From positions 642,181-706,180 of the forward strand of contig CAWIMC010000018.1 of NCBI GenBank assembly GCA_963837005.1: a DNA stretch of 64,000 nt. Reading direction: 5' to 3'. The translations under genes were made by a program, and so were the position numbers. Below are positions 28,036-38,493 of this stretch, one piece after another (position 1 is the first letter of the stretch; each line of letters opens with the position of its first letter). Origin of the DNA: CALDTK01 sp963837005. Its GTDB lineage: Bacteria > Bacteroidota > Bacteroidia > Chitinophagales > Saprospiraceae. The notes below the pieces were generated by a model. It was not told the origin of the DNA. It was given only the letters and a program-made list of their open reading frames with translations, and did no database searches.

Positions 28036-28183
28036 TGCGTCTATGACGCGCTTCCGCGTCCGCCCTACTCGTCCCGCCTCGTCGCCATCACGGCCAAGGG
28101 CACTCCATCCGCGAGTCTCGCCTACGTAATCTCCGAGAGCAGTTTGTCCTTGCCCGCAAGTTTGCCTTTCAAGGGCATACCGA

Positions 28184-28321
28184 CTAGCGCCGACTGGACC
28201 TAACCTTGGGCGTAGGTGCGACTCCGTAGATTAGACCGTAAATGATGGTCTTATCCGTCGAGTAGTCGCCGACGAACTCAAACTTAAAATCCGACAATCG
28301 ATCGAGTTCAGGGGGCGCCAT
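28184..28321 (-). CDS. Small open frame of unknown status, opposite the regulator start
   Basis: 45 residues: ATG 28321 (MAPPELDRLSDFKFEFVGDY) through STDKTIIYGLIYGVAPTPKV to TAG 28184. The frame is also open for several codons upstream (YFSG-MAPPEL). Amino-acid composition looks more like a real beta-strand protein end than random sequence, so it may be the 3' remnant of a lost gene. No homologous family is recognised. It diverges from the regulator at 28370. Confidence 0.25.
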   Translation of the reverse strand: MAPPELDRLSDFKFEFVGDYSTDKTIIYGLIYGVAPTPKVRSSRR

Positions 28322-28369
28322 CCCGCTAAAGTAACTCGATCCCCCACACAGCCTGCATCTTCGCGAGCG

Positions 28370-31123
28370 TTGAAGGTCCTCGTCACACTACTACTTCTCA
28401 CCTCGTTCGCCAGCCTCGGCGCCCTCGCCCAGGGTACGCCGCCGGTGCGCCGCTGGGAGGCAACCGACTTCGGCGGCGAGCGGCAAGCCTGGAACATCGC
28501 CAGCGCCCCCGATGGCACCATCGCAGTGGCGAACGGCGCTGGCCTCCTCCTCTTCGACGGTGTCCGGTGGCGGCGGCGCTCCGTGCCGAGCGGACAGGTA
28601 CTTCGCACCGTTATCTACCACGCTGCCGACAGCAGTTGGTGGGCCGGTGGCTACAACGGATGGTGGCGCTGGTCGGCCACCGACCGCAAGAGCCCCGCGC
28701 AGCGCATTACCCCACCTGGCGACCCCAAGGAGGAATGGTGGCACGTGCTCCCCGATCCGCGCGACTCCTCTGCGCTTCTGTGGCAGTCCTTCTCGCGACT
28801 CGTGCGCTTCGACGGCCCGGATCATGCCTACACCGCCATTCCTACGCCGGGCAACATCCTTTTCGCCCGCACACTACACGACACCCTCTTCCTGCCCGTC
28901 ATCAACCGAGGGCTTTACTATCGCAGCGGGGCCAGCTGGCTGCTCTACCCAGGAGGGGAGGCTTTCGCCAAAACCGAGATCGCCGGCCTCGCCAAAGCGC
29001 CTCCCCACGAAGGGTCGCTGCACGGACTCCTCGTCGCGACGCGAAACGGAAGTCTCCAGCGTCTCCGCAGCGGACGTGCCGAACGCTGGCCCGCCACCAC
29101 GACCGCCGCTCCCTGGGAGGGCCAGCCCATCAATGCTTTCGTGGCCCTGCGCTCTGGAGGCTTCGCCTTGGCGACAGCCGCCAACGGACTGTACCTCCTT
29201 TCGGACGAGGGACGCGTTTCGAGTCACATCGACGCCCGCAGTGGCCTCGGCGACGACACCGTGCTAAGCCTCCATGAAGACCGCAACGGCGGACTTTGGG
29301 TAGGCCTCAACGACGGACTAGCCTACCTCTCGCTTGCCACGGGCATCAGTATTTCCGTCCCAGAACTCGGCCCCGTGTACGATGTGCTGCCTACCCCCGA
29401 AGGGCTGCTGTTGTGCACCAACGAGGGCCTCTTCCTCCAACGCACCGCGACCCTCACCACCGGCCCCGTCTCCGACATCACCGAGCTAGTCTGGCACGTG
29501 ACCGCTTCGAGTGCCGGCGTCATCGCCGGCACCAATCAAGGGACCTACCTCCTCGATGCGTCCTTCAATGCCACCCGCATCTCAACCGCCAATGGCGGCT
29601 GGACCTGGCTCGAGATCGACTCCACACTGGCCCTCGCGGGAACCTACATTGGCCTCGAACGCTACACGCGAGTGTCCGCTGGCCCGTGGGTCTCCGCAGG
29701 TCGCGTCGAAGGGATGCGCTCGCCGGTGCGACAACTCTATGCCGCCCCGACCTCCACCGAAGGCAGGAGCTTCTACACAGTCCACCCTCAGGAAGGACTC
29801 AGTCGCGTAACGCTGGACGACTCCCTCACACGAACACTCGCGTTCGAGACGCTCGACACGCTACCCGGCCACCTGGTGAAGCATCGTACGGGCCTCACGT
29901 ATTACACGGCGACCCATACGCTCAGCATCGGCGCTGCTATCTCCGGCGCGACCGGGCCAGCCCCCCTCTCGATAGAGATCACGCCGTGGGGTTCGAGAGA
30001 TACCGATGCCATCTGGGCGACCGCAACCCTCAAGCCGCGTCTGCTTCAACTTTCTTTCCCTGGCGAAAGCGAAGCCTTCGCCTGGCCACTACAGGTCCGG
30101 CTCGACCACCCTATGGTGGAGCCGCTGCCCAATGGCAGCGTTGCCGTAGGGTTGCACCGCGGCTACGCACTCGTACAGCCACACGACTCCTTCAGATCTT
30201 TTGGCACGGTGCCCCGCGCGGTAGAGGTCGAGACAGCGCAGGGCGGCAACGGGGTCGAAGTTCGGTTCGCGCAGGCCCGCTACGATCGGGCACCGCTGTT
30301 TCGCATCCGTCTCGCGGGGAGCGATACGAGCTTCACGGCCTGGGCCGCCGAGGGCGAGTACGCCTTCCCGCAACTCAAACCCGGCGATTATGCCCTCGAT
30401 TGGGAGAGCGACGACGGTCAGAGCGGTACCGTCCGCTGGGAAATAGCCCCCGCATGGCACCAGCGCCCCTTGGCGTACATATTCTACGGCCTCCTCATCG
30501 GTGCTGGCTTTTGGGCGCTGCGTGTCTACTATCGCCGCCGGCTCGCCACACAGCAGCGCCAGGCCGATGTCGAGCGCGAACGCCAACTTCAGGCCGAGCG
30601 CCTGCGCGCCCGCGCCGCTCGCCTTGAAGACGAGGTAAAGGTGTCGCACATGGAGGTCGAACTCTCGCGCCGCGAACTCGCCTTGCGGCAAAACGAACTC
30701 GAGCAACGCAACCGCGAACTCGCCCAGTCCACCCTCGCGCAGGCCCGACACAACGAATCGCTGATCCAAATCAAAGAAGGTCTCGCGAGCTTACCGAAGT
30801 CCGGCGAGGTCGGCAAGACCCGTCGTCAACTCAACCACGTGCTCGAGGCGCAGCTCAGTTCTGAGGAAGACTGGGTACGCTTCGACGAGCACTTTGACGC
30901 CGTTCACGTCGGGTTCCTTCATCAACTTCACGGCGACTACCCCGCGCTCACGCCTGGCGACTTGCGGCTCGCCGCCCTGCTGCGGATGAACCTCCCGAGC
31001 AAGGAGATCGCCCCGCTGCTTCACCTCTCGGTGCGCGGCGTCGAAAACAAACGCTATCGTCTCCGTAAAAAACTAGAGCTACCCGGGGAGGCCAACCTAA
31101 CGGAATGGATCTTGAGCCGCTGA
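28370..31123 (+). CDS. Membrane-spanning propeller sensor with cytoplasmic HTH regulator domain
   Basis: 917 residues from a TTG start (MKVLVTLLLLTSFASLGALAQ signal peptide). Residues 25-600 form two-component-regulator-type beta-propeller repeats (AWNIASAPDGTIAVANGAGLLLFDG, VLSLHEDRNGGLWVGLNDGLAYL). A Y_Y_Y-like Ig domain (about 615-690) ends in a membrane helix (PLAYIFYGLLIGAGFWALRV). After it come a coiled coil and a LuxR-type HTH (LTPGDLRLAALLRMNLPSKEIAPLL...RGVENKRYRLRKKLEL). The protein thus senses a ligand outside the cytoplasm and binds DNA inside, without a kinase. Position directly upstream of the glycan locus makes it the probable activator. Elements at 28970-28984 (AFAKT) and 30680-30694 (LRQNE). 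Confidence 0.8.
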   Translation: MKVLVTLLLLTSFASLGALAQGTPPVRRWEATDFGGERQAWNIASAPDGTIAVANGAGLLLFDGVRWRRRSVPSGQVLRTVIYHAADSSWWAGGYNGWWRWSATDRKSPAQRITPPGDPKEEWWHVLPDPRDSSALLWQSFSRLVRFDGPDHAYTAIPTPGNILFARTLHDTLFLPVINRGLYYRSGASWLLYPGGEAFAKTEIAGLAKAPPHEGSLHGLLVATRNGSLQRLRSGRAERWPATTTAAPWEGQPINAFVALRSGGFALATAANGLYLLSDEGRVSSHIDARSGLGDDTVLSLHEDRNGGLWVGLNDGLAYLSLATGISISVPELGPVYDVLPTPEGLLLCTNEGLFLQRTATLTTGPVSDITELVWHVTASSAGVIAGTNQGTYLLDASFNATRISTANGGWTWLEIDSTLALAGTYIGLERYTRVSAGPWVSAGRVEGMRSPVRQLYAAPTSTEGRSFYTVHPQEGLSRVTLDDSLTRTLAFETLDTLPGHLVKHRTGLTYYTATHTLSIGAAISGATGPAPLSIEITPWGSRDTDAIWATATLKPRLLQLSFPGESEAFAWPLQVRLDHPMVEPLPNGSVAVGLHRGYALVQPHDSFRSFGTVPRAVEVETAQGGNGVEVRFAQARYDRAPLFRIRLAGSDTSFTAWAAEGEYAFPQLKPGDYALDWESDDGQSGTVRWEIAPAWHQRPLAYIFYGLLIGAGFWALRVYYRRRLATQQRQADVERERQLQAERLRARAARLEDEVKVSHMEVELSRRELALRQNELEQRNRELAQSTLAQARHNESLIQIKEGLASLPKSGEVGKTRRQLNHVLEAQLSSEEDWVRFDEHFDAVHVGFLHQLHGDYPALTPGDLRLAALLRMNLPSKEIAPLLHLSVRGVENKRYRLRKKLELPGEANLTEWILSR

Positions 31124-31641
31124 CCAAAAGCCCCTAAAATGAGCCCCCTCTAGGCGATACCGACCAAGAGACGCTCGAGTGTGCAGCCTTCCTTTCACCC
31201 AGCGAATCACCCGATATCGCGACTGACTTTACCACCTGCAAAGAACAGACGGGGTGTTGGTGCGTGACGGTCGCTGTACCTTAGGTCACTCGCTGATTGC
31301 CCAACTCATGCAGGTCCGCAATGCCGTGGTGCCGCTCCAATCGCCTACACCGAGCGGGGCCAGCGGTCTATAGAGGTAGGGGACCAAATGCCGTTCGGCG
31401 TGCGCTGAACCGTCTACCTCGTCGTCCCGTCAAGTGCACTCACGGCAAAGCTGACGAGTGGTGAGGTAGAACGGCCGAGGGAAAGAGCTTCATTTGCCTA
31501 TAAATCAATGAGTTACCCAGTAAGACTGGCTCGGTTGCTAGCAAATGGCGTAGTCATGGTGAGGTACTAGCACAACCTACTTCAGTCGGCGATTCCTTAC
31601 ATTGTACGGAAATTAGCATGTCGCCCTTACACTAAGCTCAC
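31124..31641 (+). other. 518-bp control region ahead of the glycan utilisation operon
   Basis: No gene was recognised on either strand. An imperfect inverted repeat (CCGTCTACCTC near 31410 and GAGGTAGAACGG near 31464) could be a regulator site or an mRNA structure. AT content rises in the last 150 bases, as expected for a promoter, but no good TAnnTTTG box was found. Confidence 0.4.
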
Positions 31642-34108
31642 TTGACCCGACTCTACCCAAATTTGCTGCCGAATCCAAATCCTACAACTCGCCCCCTGTG
31701 GCGAACGCTGTCTATCTGCGTTTTGGTGATGTCGGCGAGCTGGGTTTCGGCACAGACTTTTTTCGCCGAATCGGACCGCGTTGGCTATTACGATACGGGC
31801 TTAGCGTTTGCGACTCCGCCGAGCGTTTTGGCGCAAGCTGGCCCCTCTGGCGACAAGATACCTGTTAGCGCTGAGGCCCTCTTCGACCGGGATGCCCTGC
31901 GGGTAAGCTGGACGAGCAAGGCGGGCGGGGATTGGTCGGCGCTGATCATCACGCCGGGCTTCGGCTTTCAGAACCTCAGCACCGCGGATACCCTGAGCTT
32001 CTGGGTGTACAGCCCGGAGGTTTTGGCGAAAGCCGCCCTGCCCGAAGTCTTCTTAGAGGGCGCAACCGGGGCAAGCAAGAGTGCGCGCTACCCCCTCGGC
32101 GATTACCTGATGGATGGCTTGCTCATCGCAGGACGCTGGCAAGAGGTCAATATTCCGCTGCGCCAGTTGCGCGACGACGCCGCCAACGCAGGCTTCGACT
32201 TTACGCGCACTAAAGCCGTCATCCTCGGGCAGTCCATCGCCGACGACGCGCCACACACCTTATATATAGACCAGGTGCAGGCTTTCAACGCCCGCGGCCA
32301 GGCCTTTGGGGTCGCCCCGGCCACCTTTAGCGTCCGCAACTACCCCCGCCACCGGGAGGTCCGCTTTCCGAAAGGCAGCGGCACCGGACTCTTCCGTGCA
32401 CTACTCGCCGACGGTTTGCCGGTCAAAGTCGTGACCGCCTCGGCGGGCGACAGCCTCTTCCTAGCCTGGACTAACGGGGCGGCCACGGGGGCGGCCAACT
32501 ACCGCCTCACGACCTACACCCCAGGGTTTGGCTTCGGGACGGACGGCAGCACGGTACCTGTGGCAGCGCTCACCGACGGTACCGACGAGGAGTACTACGA
32601 CATGACGCAGCGCTATACCCTGCGCTACTTCTGGGATTTCGCGCATCCCGTGAGCGGACTCACGCGAGAGCGCAATACGAGCGGCAACACGGTCACCATC
32701 GGTGGCTCGGGCTTCGGACTGATGAACTGGCTGGTCGGCATCGAGCGCGGCTGGCTGACGCGCGAGGAGGTGACGACACGCATGGCATCGACGCTTGCTT
32801 TCCTCGAGCAGGCCGACCGCTTTCACGGGGTTTGGCCGCACTGGATGGACGGGCGCACCGGGCGGGTGATCCCGTTTAGCGCACGTGACAACGGTGGTGA
32901 CCTCGTCGAGACGGCCTTTATGGCGCAGGCGCTGTTGACGGTCCGCGAATACTTCGACCGGCAGACCCCGCAGGAGGACTCTATCCGCGCCCGCTGTACG
33001 CGCCTCTGGGAGGACATCGAGTGGGACTGGCACGTGCGCCCCGGCGAGGATGTCGTAACGTGGCACTGGAGCCCGAACTCAGGCCTGGGCTATCAATCTA
33101 AAAGTACGAGGCTTCAACGAGGCGCAGATCGTGTACCTGCTGGGCATCGCCTCGCCGACGCACCCGCTGGCCCCGAGCTTGTACGAGACGGGCTGGATCC
33201 GGCCAGGCTACCGCAGCTTTCAAGGGCGTTACGGGATCTTTATCCCGGCGGGGCCACGGTCTGGCGGACCGATGTTCTTCGCGCACTACAGCTACATGGG
33301 CTTCGACCCGCGCTACTGGAAGGACGAGGTGACCAACTACTTCCTCCGCAACCAGAAGCACGTCGACTACCAGGTGGCTTACGCCAAGGACAACCCTGAG
33401 GGGCACGTCGGGTACTCAGAAGTGAGCTGGGGCCAGACCGCCAGCGATGGGCCGAACGGCTACAGCGCCCGCGAGGCCGCCGAGAGCGAGGACGACGGGA
33501 CCATCACCCCGACAGCCGCCCTGGCGAGCATGCCTTTCCGCCCGGCTGCTGCTACGGCAGCCCTGCGACATTTTTATACGACCTATGGCGCGCGCGTCTT
33601 CGGCGAGATGGGCTTTTACGATGCCTTTAATCCGACGCTGAACTACTTCGCGACCAGCACCCTAGCCATCGACCAAGGCCCCATCGTGGGCATGATCGAG
33701 AACCACCGCTCGGGTTTGCTCTGGCGGCATTTCATGGCCAATCCAGAGATCGCACCAGCACTGCGGGCAGCGGGTTTCGTACCGGACTCTACGACGGTTG
33801 GCCTGCGCGAGCGGGTTTTGGCGAAAGCCGACCTCCGAGTAGCCCCAAATCCAGCCAGCGACTACGTAGTCATCGACTGGCCAGCAGAGCTGCCCCCGTC
33901 GGCTAGTGTCACGCTTTACGATGCATTGGGCAGAGTCGCCTTTCGGCAAAACGTATCGGGCGTACCCAGCGAGCGTCTGCGCCTAGCGCTGCCTAGCCTG
34001 TCCGCAGGTGTCTATCGCGTACTCCTTCGAGCGAACGACAGTGCAGCCGGCCCGAGTGCCGGCGGCGTGTATCGCACTTCACTCACCATCCTTCCAACTC
34101 CCTTCTAA
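31642..34108 (+). CDS. GH144-like (PF10091) beta-glucanase with T9SS sorting domain, frameshifted
   Basis: TTG start at 31642; signal peptide ends SASWVSAQ. An N-terminal carbohydrate-binding-like domain (about 40-225) precedes the catalytic (alpha/alpha)6 part: RYTLRYFWDFAHPVSGLTRE, VTIGGSGFGLMNWLVGIERG, HGVWPHWMDGRTGRVIPF, ARDNGGDLVETAFMAQALL. Near 33083 one extra base breaks the frame; the next frame continues WAINLKVRGFNEAQIVYLL, ASPTHPL, MFFAHYSYMGFDPR, ITPTAALASMP and AIDQGPIVGMIENHRSGLLW. The end is a sorting domain. The family acts as endo-beta-1,2-glucanases (GH144), though related proteins are named glucoamylase-like. Elements: 31825, 32020, 33815, 33938. Confidence 0.8.
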
Positions 34109-34122
34109 TCAATTTTTTACCC

Positions 34123-36873
34123 ATGAACAAGCTTTACCCCCTTCTGCTGCTGGTCCTGTGTGGACTTGCACTACCGATGGGTGCGCAGGTCCTCGAGAAC
34201 TTCGAGACCACACCCCTCAAACTCGTCTTCAACGATGGCCGCGGCCAGGGCCTGTACGAAGGCCGCGTCAAAAACCCCGACTCGACCAATACCGTCAACA
34301 GGACGCGCTGGGTCGGTAAGTACACCAAAGATTCGACGGCAGGCTTCTCGCTGTTTATCGCCAACCTTGTCGCCGACACCAAGCTGACGGCTACCAACAA
34401 CCAACTCTTCATCGATGTCTACGCCTCGGAAGCCACGCGCTTCATAACAAAGCTCGAGGGCATGGGCCCGGCGATCGAGGAGCGCCTCAACATCCCGGTA
34501 CCGAACCAGTGGCGCACCTACCGCTTCGACCTCTCGAAGGCGACCGATGCCTCGACGTTTCAGCGGATTCTGTTCTTCTTCGACTTCGCGAACGCGACCG
34601 GCAAGGGCACCTACTACATCGACAACATTCGCCTCGGTACCGACCCCTGCGCCGGCACCGTACGTGACCCCGCTATCATGGATGACTTTGCGTGCCAGCG
34701 GCAATTGCCGCTGCGTGCAGGTCAAGACTCGCTCACGATCGTCGACAACCCAGCCCCCGACGCCGTCAATGGCCCTGGGAAGGTGGGTAAGTTCGTCGAC
34801 CCCCCAGGCGGCTTCTCGGCGCTGGTCTACAACGTAGACGGAGGCTTTGACCTCGAAGCTCGCCCGATCGTATCGCTCAAGTACTGGGCTCCGAAGGCCA
34901 ACCGCCTCCTCGTCAAACTCGAAGGTGGGCTCGATGGGGGTAGTGAGATCGGCGTGCAAGTCGATGTCCTCAACCAGTGGCAAGAACTGACCTTCGACTT
35001 CTCCGGCGTCGCTGGCAAGAACTACAAGTCGCTCACGATCTTCACGAATGCAGGGGTCAGTGATCCCGGGGTAGTCTACTACTTCGACGACATCAAATTC
35101 ACTGAGAAGAAGATCAACTTCCTCGAAACTTTTGACATCGCCGCTACCCTCGTCGTGCGGGCTAAGGGCTCTAACACTGCCCTTAACGGTACCGTCAACG
35201 TGATCGACAATCCAGACAAGTCTGGCCTCAACGAAACCCCGAAAGTCGCTGAGCACAAGAAGGGCTCGGCAGCGCTCTCGGCGATCCAGATCCTCTCGGC
35301 TACGGCGCTCGACTTCTCGGCCACGCCGCAGCTCAACATGCTGGTCTGGGCACCGGACGGCTCGAAGACCGTCACAATGACGGCGATTGCGACCGGCGGG
35401 CAGCGCCTCCCGATCACGCGAACCATCGACGCGACCATGCAGTGGGTCGAGGTCGGCTTCAACTTCGCCGACTTCGCGACCCGTACCGACGTCGGCGAGT
35501 TCGAACTCACCTTCGACGGCGCGATCACCGAGCCCGGCCGGACCTACTACTTCGACCAGCTCTTCCTCGGCGCGAGCAGCATCGACCCCTGTGAGGGCAC
35601 CGAGCCGATCGCCAACCTCATTGACAACTTCGAGTGCCAACGCAACGTACCGGTCACTGGGGGTCTCGAGCGCCTCAAGGTGATCGACAATCCCGATCGG
35701 ACCGCCCCGAACACGTCGGAAAAGGTCGGCGAATACACCCACGACGGAACTCAGTTCTCTAATATCGTCTTTGAGTTCCCCGCTGGATCTGAGCCTGATC
35801 TTGCCGTGTTCAACAACCTCGTACTCAATCTCTGGACCCCGAAGGTGGTGCTGTTCGGCTTTAAGCTCGAAGGTTCGCTTACTGGAGCGCCCAACAAGGA
35901 GATCGAGATGATGGCCAAGTCCGCCAGCAAGTGGGAGACCTACCGGGTCGACTTCTCTGAGGTCGCGGCCAATAAGTACACGAAGGTGACCATCTTCTTT
36001 AACTTCAAGGCGACCGACGCTGTGGCTGGGACGAAGTACTACATTGACAACGTCCAGTTTTCGCGTGGGCCCGTCTCCGGGTGCGTCGCCGATTTCGAGA
36101 CCCCGAACACGACTCTCTTCCCGTGGGGTGACTTCGCCAACGGAACAGTTCCTTCGGGTACCACCGTCTCCGTGATCGATAACCCGGACAAGTCTGGCAT
36201 CAATGTATCCGACAAAGTTGGACGCTTCTTGGAGTCGAGCAGCACCGGTGCGCTCCCATTCGCAGGCGCAACCTTCAATTTCGGTGCACCGATCGTGTTG
36301 ACCCCCGGTAAGAAGACCATCAAAATGAAGGTCTGGTCAGCAGACACGGCGGTGTTCGTGCTCAAGTTAGAGCGCGGCGTCAACAACGTGAGCACGGGAG
36401 ACATCTTCTCGACCAACCTGTACACCACCAAAGGACAGTGGCAGGAGCTCACGTTCGACTACGACGCCTTCGACAGCGGTGCTGCGCAATACACGCAGCT
36501 CACCTTCATCCCAGGCTTCCGGTTCGTCCCAACCGCAGACCGCGAGATCTACTTCGACGACATCCGCATCAGCGACGCCGCCTGTGGTTTGATCGACAAC
36601 ACGCGCGAGCAGCGCCGTGCCATCACCGACCTCAAGGCCTTTCCAAACCCAACCAGCGGACAACTCTTCGTCGAGGCACCCGCCTCGACTGAGCGGCTTC
36701 AACTCTTCGACGCCCTCGGACGCCAAGTGGTGGACGTAGCCGTCAACGTCGGTGTCGATGGCGGTCTAACCGAACTGAATGTCGACGCGCAGGCGGCCGG
36801 CTTCTACACGGTAGTTGCCCTCGACCGTACAGGGGTCGCTCTCGCCCGCGTTCGCGTGGCTGTGACCGACTAA
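34123..36873 (+). CDS. Surface glycan-binding protein with five carbohydrate-binding-like repeats
   Basis: 916 residues; signal peptide MNKLYPLLLLVLCGLALPMGAQ. Five repeats of about 160 residues each start with a (F)E/N-x-V-x-DNPD(K/R)SG-like segment and end in (T/Y)YYFDDI/ YYIDNIRL (near residues 165, 325, 485, 640, 815). The jelly-roll pattern WRTYRFDLS, WQELTFDF, WVEVGFNF recurs. A sorting domain closes it (FPNPTSGQLFVEAPASTERLQLFDALGRQ). There is no catalytic signature. It lies between two GH144-like genes, 14 bases after the first, so it probably holds glucan at the cell surface. Notably, this 2.75-kb gene has no copy of the iterated element. Confidence 0.75.
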   Translation: MNKLYPLLLLVLCGLALPMGAQVLENFETTPLKLVFNDGRGQGLYEGRVKNPDSTNTVNRTRWVGKYTKDSTAGFSLFIANLVADTKLTATNNQLFIDVYASEATRFITKLEGMGPAIEERLNIPVPNQWRTYRFDLSKATDASTFQRILFFFDFANATGKGTYYIDNIRLGTDPCAGTVRDPAIMDDFACQRQLPLRAGQDSLTIVDNPAPDAVNGPGKVGKFVDPPGGFSALVYNVDGGFDLEARPIVSLKYWAPKANRLLVKLEGGLDGGSEIGVQVDVLNQWQELTFDFSGVAGKNYKSLTIFTNAGVSDPGVVYYFDDIKFTEKKINFLETFDIAATLVVRAKGSNTALNGTVNVIDNPDKSGLNETPKVAEHKKGSAALSAIQILSATALDFSATPQLNMLVWAPDGSKTVTMTAIATGGQRLPITRTIDATMQWVEVGFNFADFATRTDVGEFELTFDGAITEPGRTYYFDQLFLGASSIDPCEGTEPIANLIDNFECQRNVPVTGGLERLKVIDNPDRTAPNTSEKVGEYTHDGTQFSNIVFEFPAGSEPDLAVFNNLVLNLWTPKVVLFGFKLEGSLTGAPNKEIEMMAKSASKWETYRVDFSEVAANKYTKVTIFFNFKATDAVAGTKYYIDNVQFSRGPVSGCVADFETPNTTLFPWGDFANGTVPSGTTVSVIDNPDKSGINVSDKVGRFLESSSTGALPFAGATFNFGAPIVLTPGKKTIKMKVWSADTAVFVLKLERGVNNVSTGDIFSTNLYTTKGQWQELTFDYDAFDSGAAQYTQLTFIPGFRFVPTADREIYFDDIRISDAACGLIDNTREQRRAITDLKAFPNPTSGQLFVEAPASTERLQLFDALGRQVVDVAVNVGVDGGLTELNVDAQAAGFYTVVALDRTGVALARVRVAVTD

Positions 36874-36912
36874 GCAAACCGTCCAACCGAACCACTCACC
36901 AGCGTCACGACC

Positions 36913-38493
36913 ATGCGATCTACCCCCCGCCTCGTCGCCGCAGCGTCCGCGCTGCTGGCCCTGGTGAGTGTGTCTACCCCGGCTTGCGCCCCCCGAACGG
37001 AGGCGCAGGTCGGGGCAGACCCCTCGGTCGTTGCTGCGCCAGCTAGCTCCGCGACCCCTTGGCCCGACTATGTCGATGCCCTGCCCGCGGTACCATTTAG
37101 CGTAGACACCCTCTCGCACCGGACATTTAATTATTTCTGGGAACTCGCCGATGCTCACGGGCAAATCCCCGACCGCTGGCCGACGGAGCGCTTTAGCTCT
37201 ATCGCGGCCACTGGGTTTGGTCTGCCGGTACTGGTGGTCGGCGTCGAGCGTGGATACGTAAGTCGAGCACAGGCTGCACAGCGCGCCCGACAGACGCTCG
37301 AGACCCTGTGGGTTTTGCCGCAAGGCGACCAAATGTCTGGTGTCTCAGGCTACAAAGGCTACTTCTACCACTTCCTGCGTCACGACGACGCGACCCGCTA
37401 CCAGACCACCGAACTGTCCACCATCGACACCGGCCTCCTCATGGCGGGCGTCCTTGCCGCTGGGCAGTACTTCGACGGTGACTCGGAAGACGAGCGCGCG
37501 ATCCGCGACCTGAGCGAAAAACTCTACCGCCGCGTGGAGTGGGACTTTGCCTGGGTGCCGGAAGACAACCAACTTTCCATGGGTTGGCGGCCGGACAAGG
37601 ACTTCATCAAAGCTCGCTGGCGCGGTTACAACGAAGCCAGTGTATTACTACTACTCGCGATGGGTTCGCCGACCCACCCGATCCCCGACGACGCCTGGGA
37701 CACGTGGACCAAGACCTACGATTGGGGCAGCGGCTACGGCTCGAAAGAGCACGCCATGTTCGACCCTTTATTCGGCCATCAGTATTCTCAATTATTCATA
37801 GACTTTCGCGGGATTCAGGACGACTATATGTCCGCCCGAGGTATTGATTACTTCGAAAACAGCGTGCGGGCCACGAAGCTTCAGCACGCCTACGCTAGCC
37901 AGAACCCGTACGGCTTCGCGGGTTACAACTCGGTGACCTGGGGCTTGACGGCCTGCGACGGTCCCGGCAGGACAATGCTCCCAGTCGCAACGGGAAGTTC
38001 TTCTGGCAGGGTGACCAACAACGAGGCCGTCACGAAGTCCGGCGACTCGATTCGCCTGCGCACCTACTGGGCACGCGGCGTAGACGGACGCACGCTCAAG
38101 GACGACGGTACTCTCTCACCGACCGCCGCGGGAGGCAGTTGGGCATTCACGCCCGAGCTCAGCGAACGTGCCCTAGCCGCTATGTGGAACGACTACCAGC
38201 CCTGGCTGGTAGGCCGCTATGGCCTACGGGATGCCTACAACCTCGATGCGCCAGCGCGGGAGGACCAGCCCGGTGCCCCCGGCTGGTTCAACGACGACTA
38301 CCTCGGCATCGACCAGGGCCCCATCGTACTCCAGATCGAAAACGCCCGCTCGGGCTTGATTTGGGATCTCCTCAAAACCTCGCCGCACGTGGTCCGCGGC
38401 CTGCGCAAGGCGGGTTTCGAGGGTGGCTGGCTCGACGAGGCCGGCCCGACCGACAACCTCAAAGCGACGACCCTCCAACAGCGCACTAAATGA
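36913..38493 (+). CDS. Second GH144-like (PF10091) glycoside hydrolase
   Basis: 526 residues. The export signal is MRSTPRLVAAASALLALVSVSTPAC, either a weak lipobox or an ordinary signal. Family blocks: LSHRTFNYFWELADAHGQIPD, SSIAATGFGLPVLVVGVERG, VSGYKGYFYHFLR, ELSTIDTGLLMAGVLAAGQYF, RWRGYNEASVLLLLAMGSPTHPI and GIDQGPIVLQIENARSGLIW. It lacks the N-terminal binding and C-terminal sorting domains of its neighbour and so probably works in the periplasm on shorter glucans. Its TGA overlaps the GH3 ATG by four bases. A swapped-stem GCAA element (37312-37326) is read as WVLPQGD. Confidence 0.8.
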   Translation: MRSTPRLVAAASALLALVSVSTPACAPRTEAQVGADPSVVAAPASSATPWPDYVDALPAVPFSVDTLSHRTFNYFWELADAHGQIPDRWPTERFSSIAATGFGLPVLVVGVERGYVSRAQAAQRARQTLETLWVLPQGDQMSGVSGYKGYFYHFLRHDDATRYQTTELSTIDTGLLMAGVLAAGQYFDGDSEDERAIRDLSEKLYRRVEWDFAWVPEDNQLSMGWRPDKDFIKARWRGYNEASVLLLLAMGSPTHPIPDDAWDTWTKTYDWGSGYGSKEHAMFDPLFGHQYSQLFIDFRGIQDDYMSARGIDYFENSVRATKLQHAYASQNPYGFAGYNSVTWGLTACDGPGRTMLPVATGSSSGRVTNNEAVTKSGDSIRLRTYWARGVDGRTLKDDGTLSPTAAGGSWAFTPELSERALAAMWNDYQPWLVGRYGLRDAYNLDAPAREDQPGAPGWFNDDYLGIDQGPIVLQIENARSGLIWDLLKTSPHVVRGLRKAGFEGGWLDEAGPTDNLKATTLQQRTK

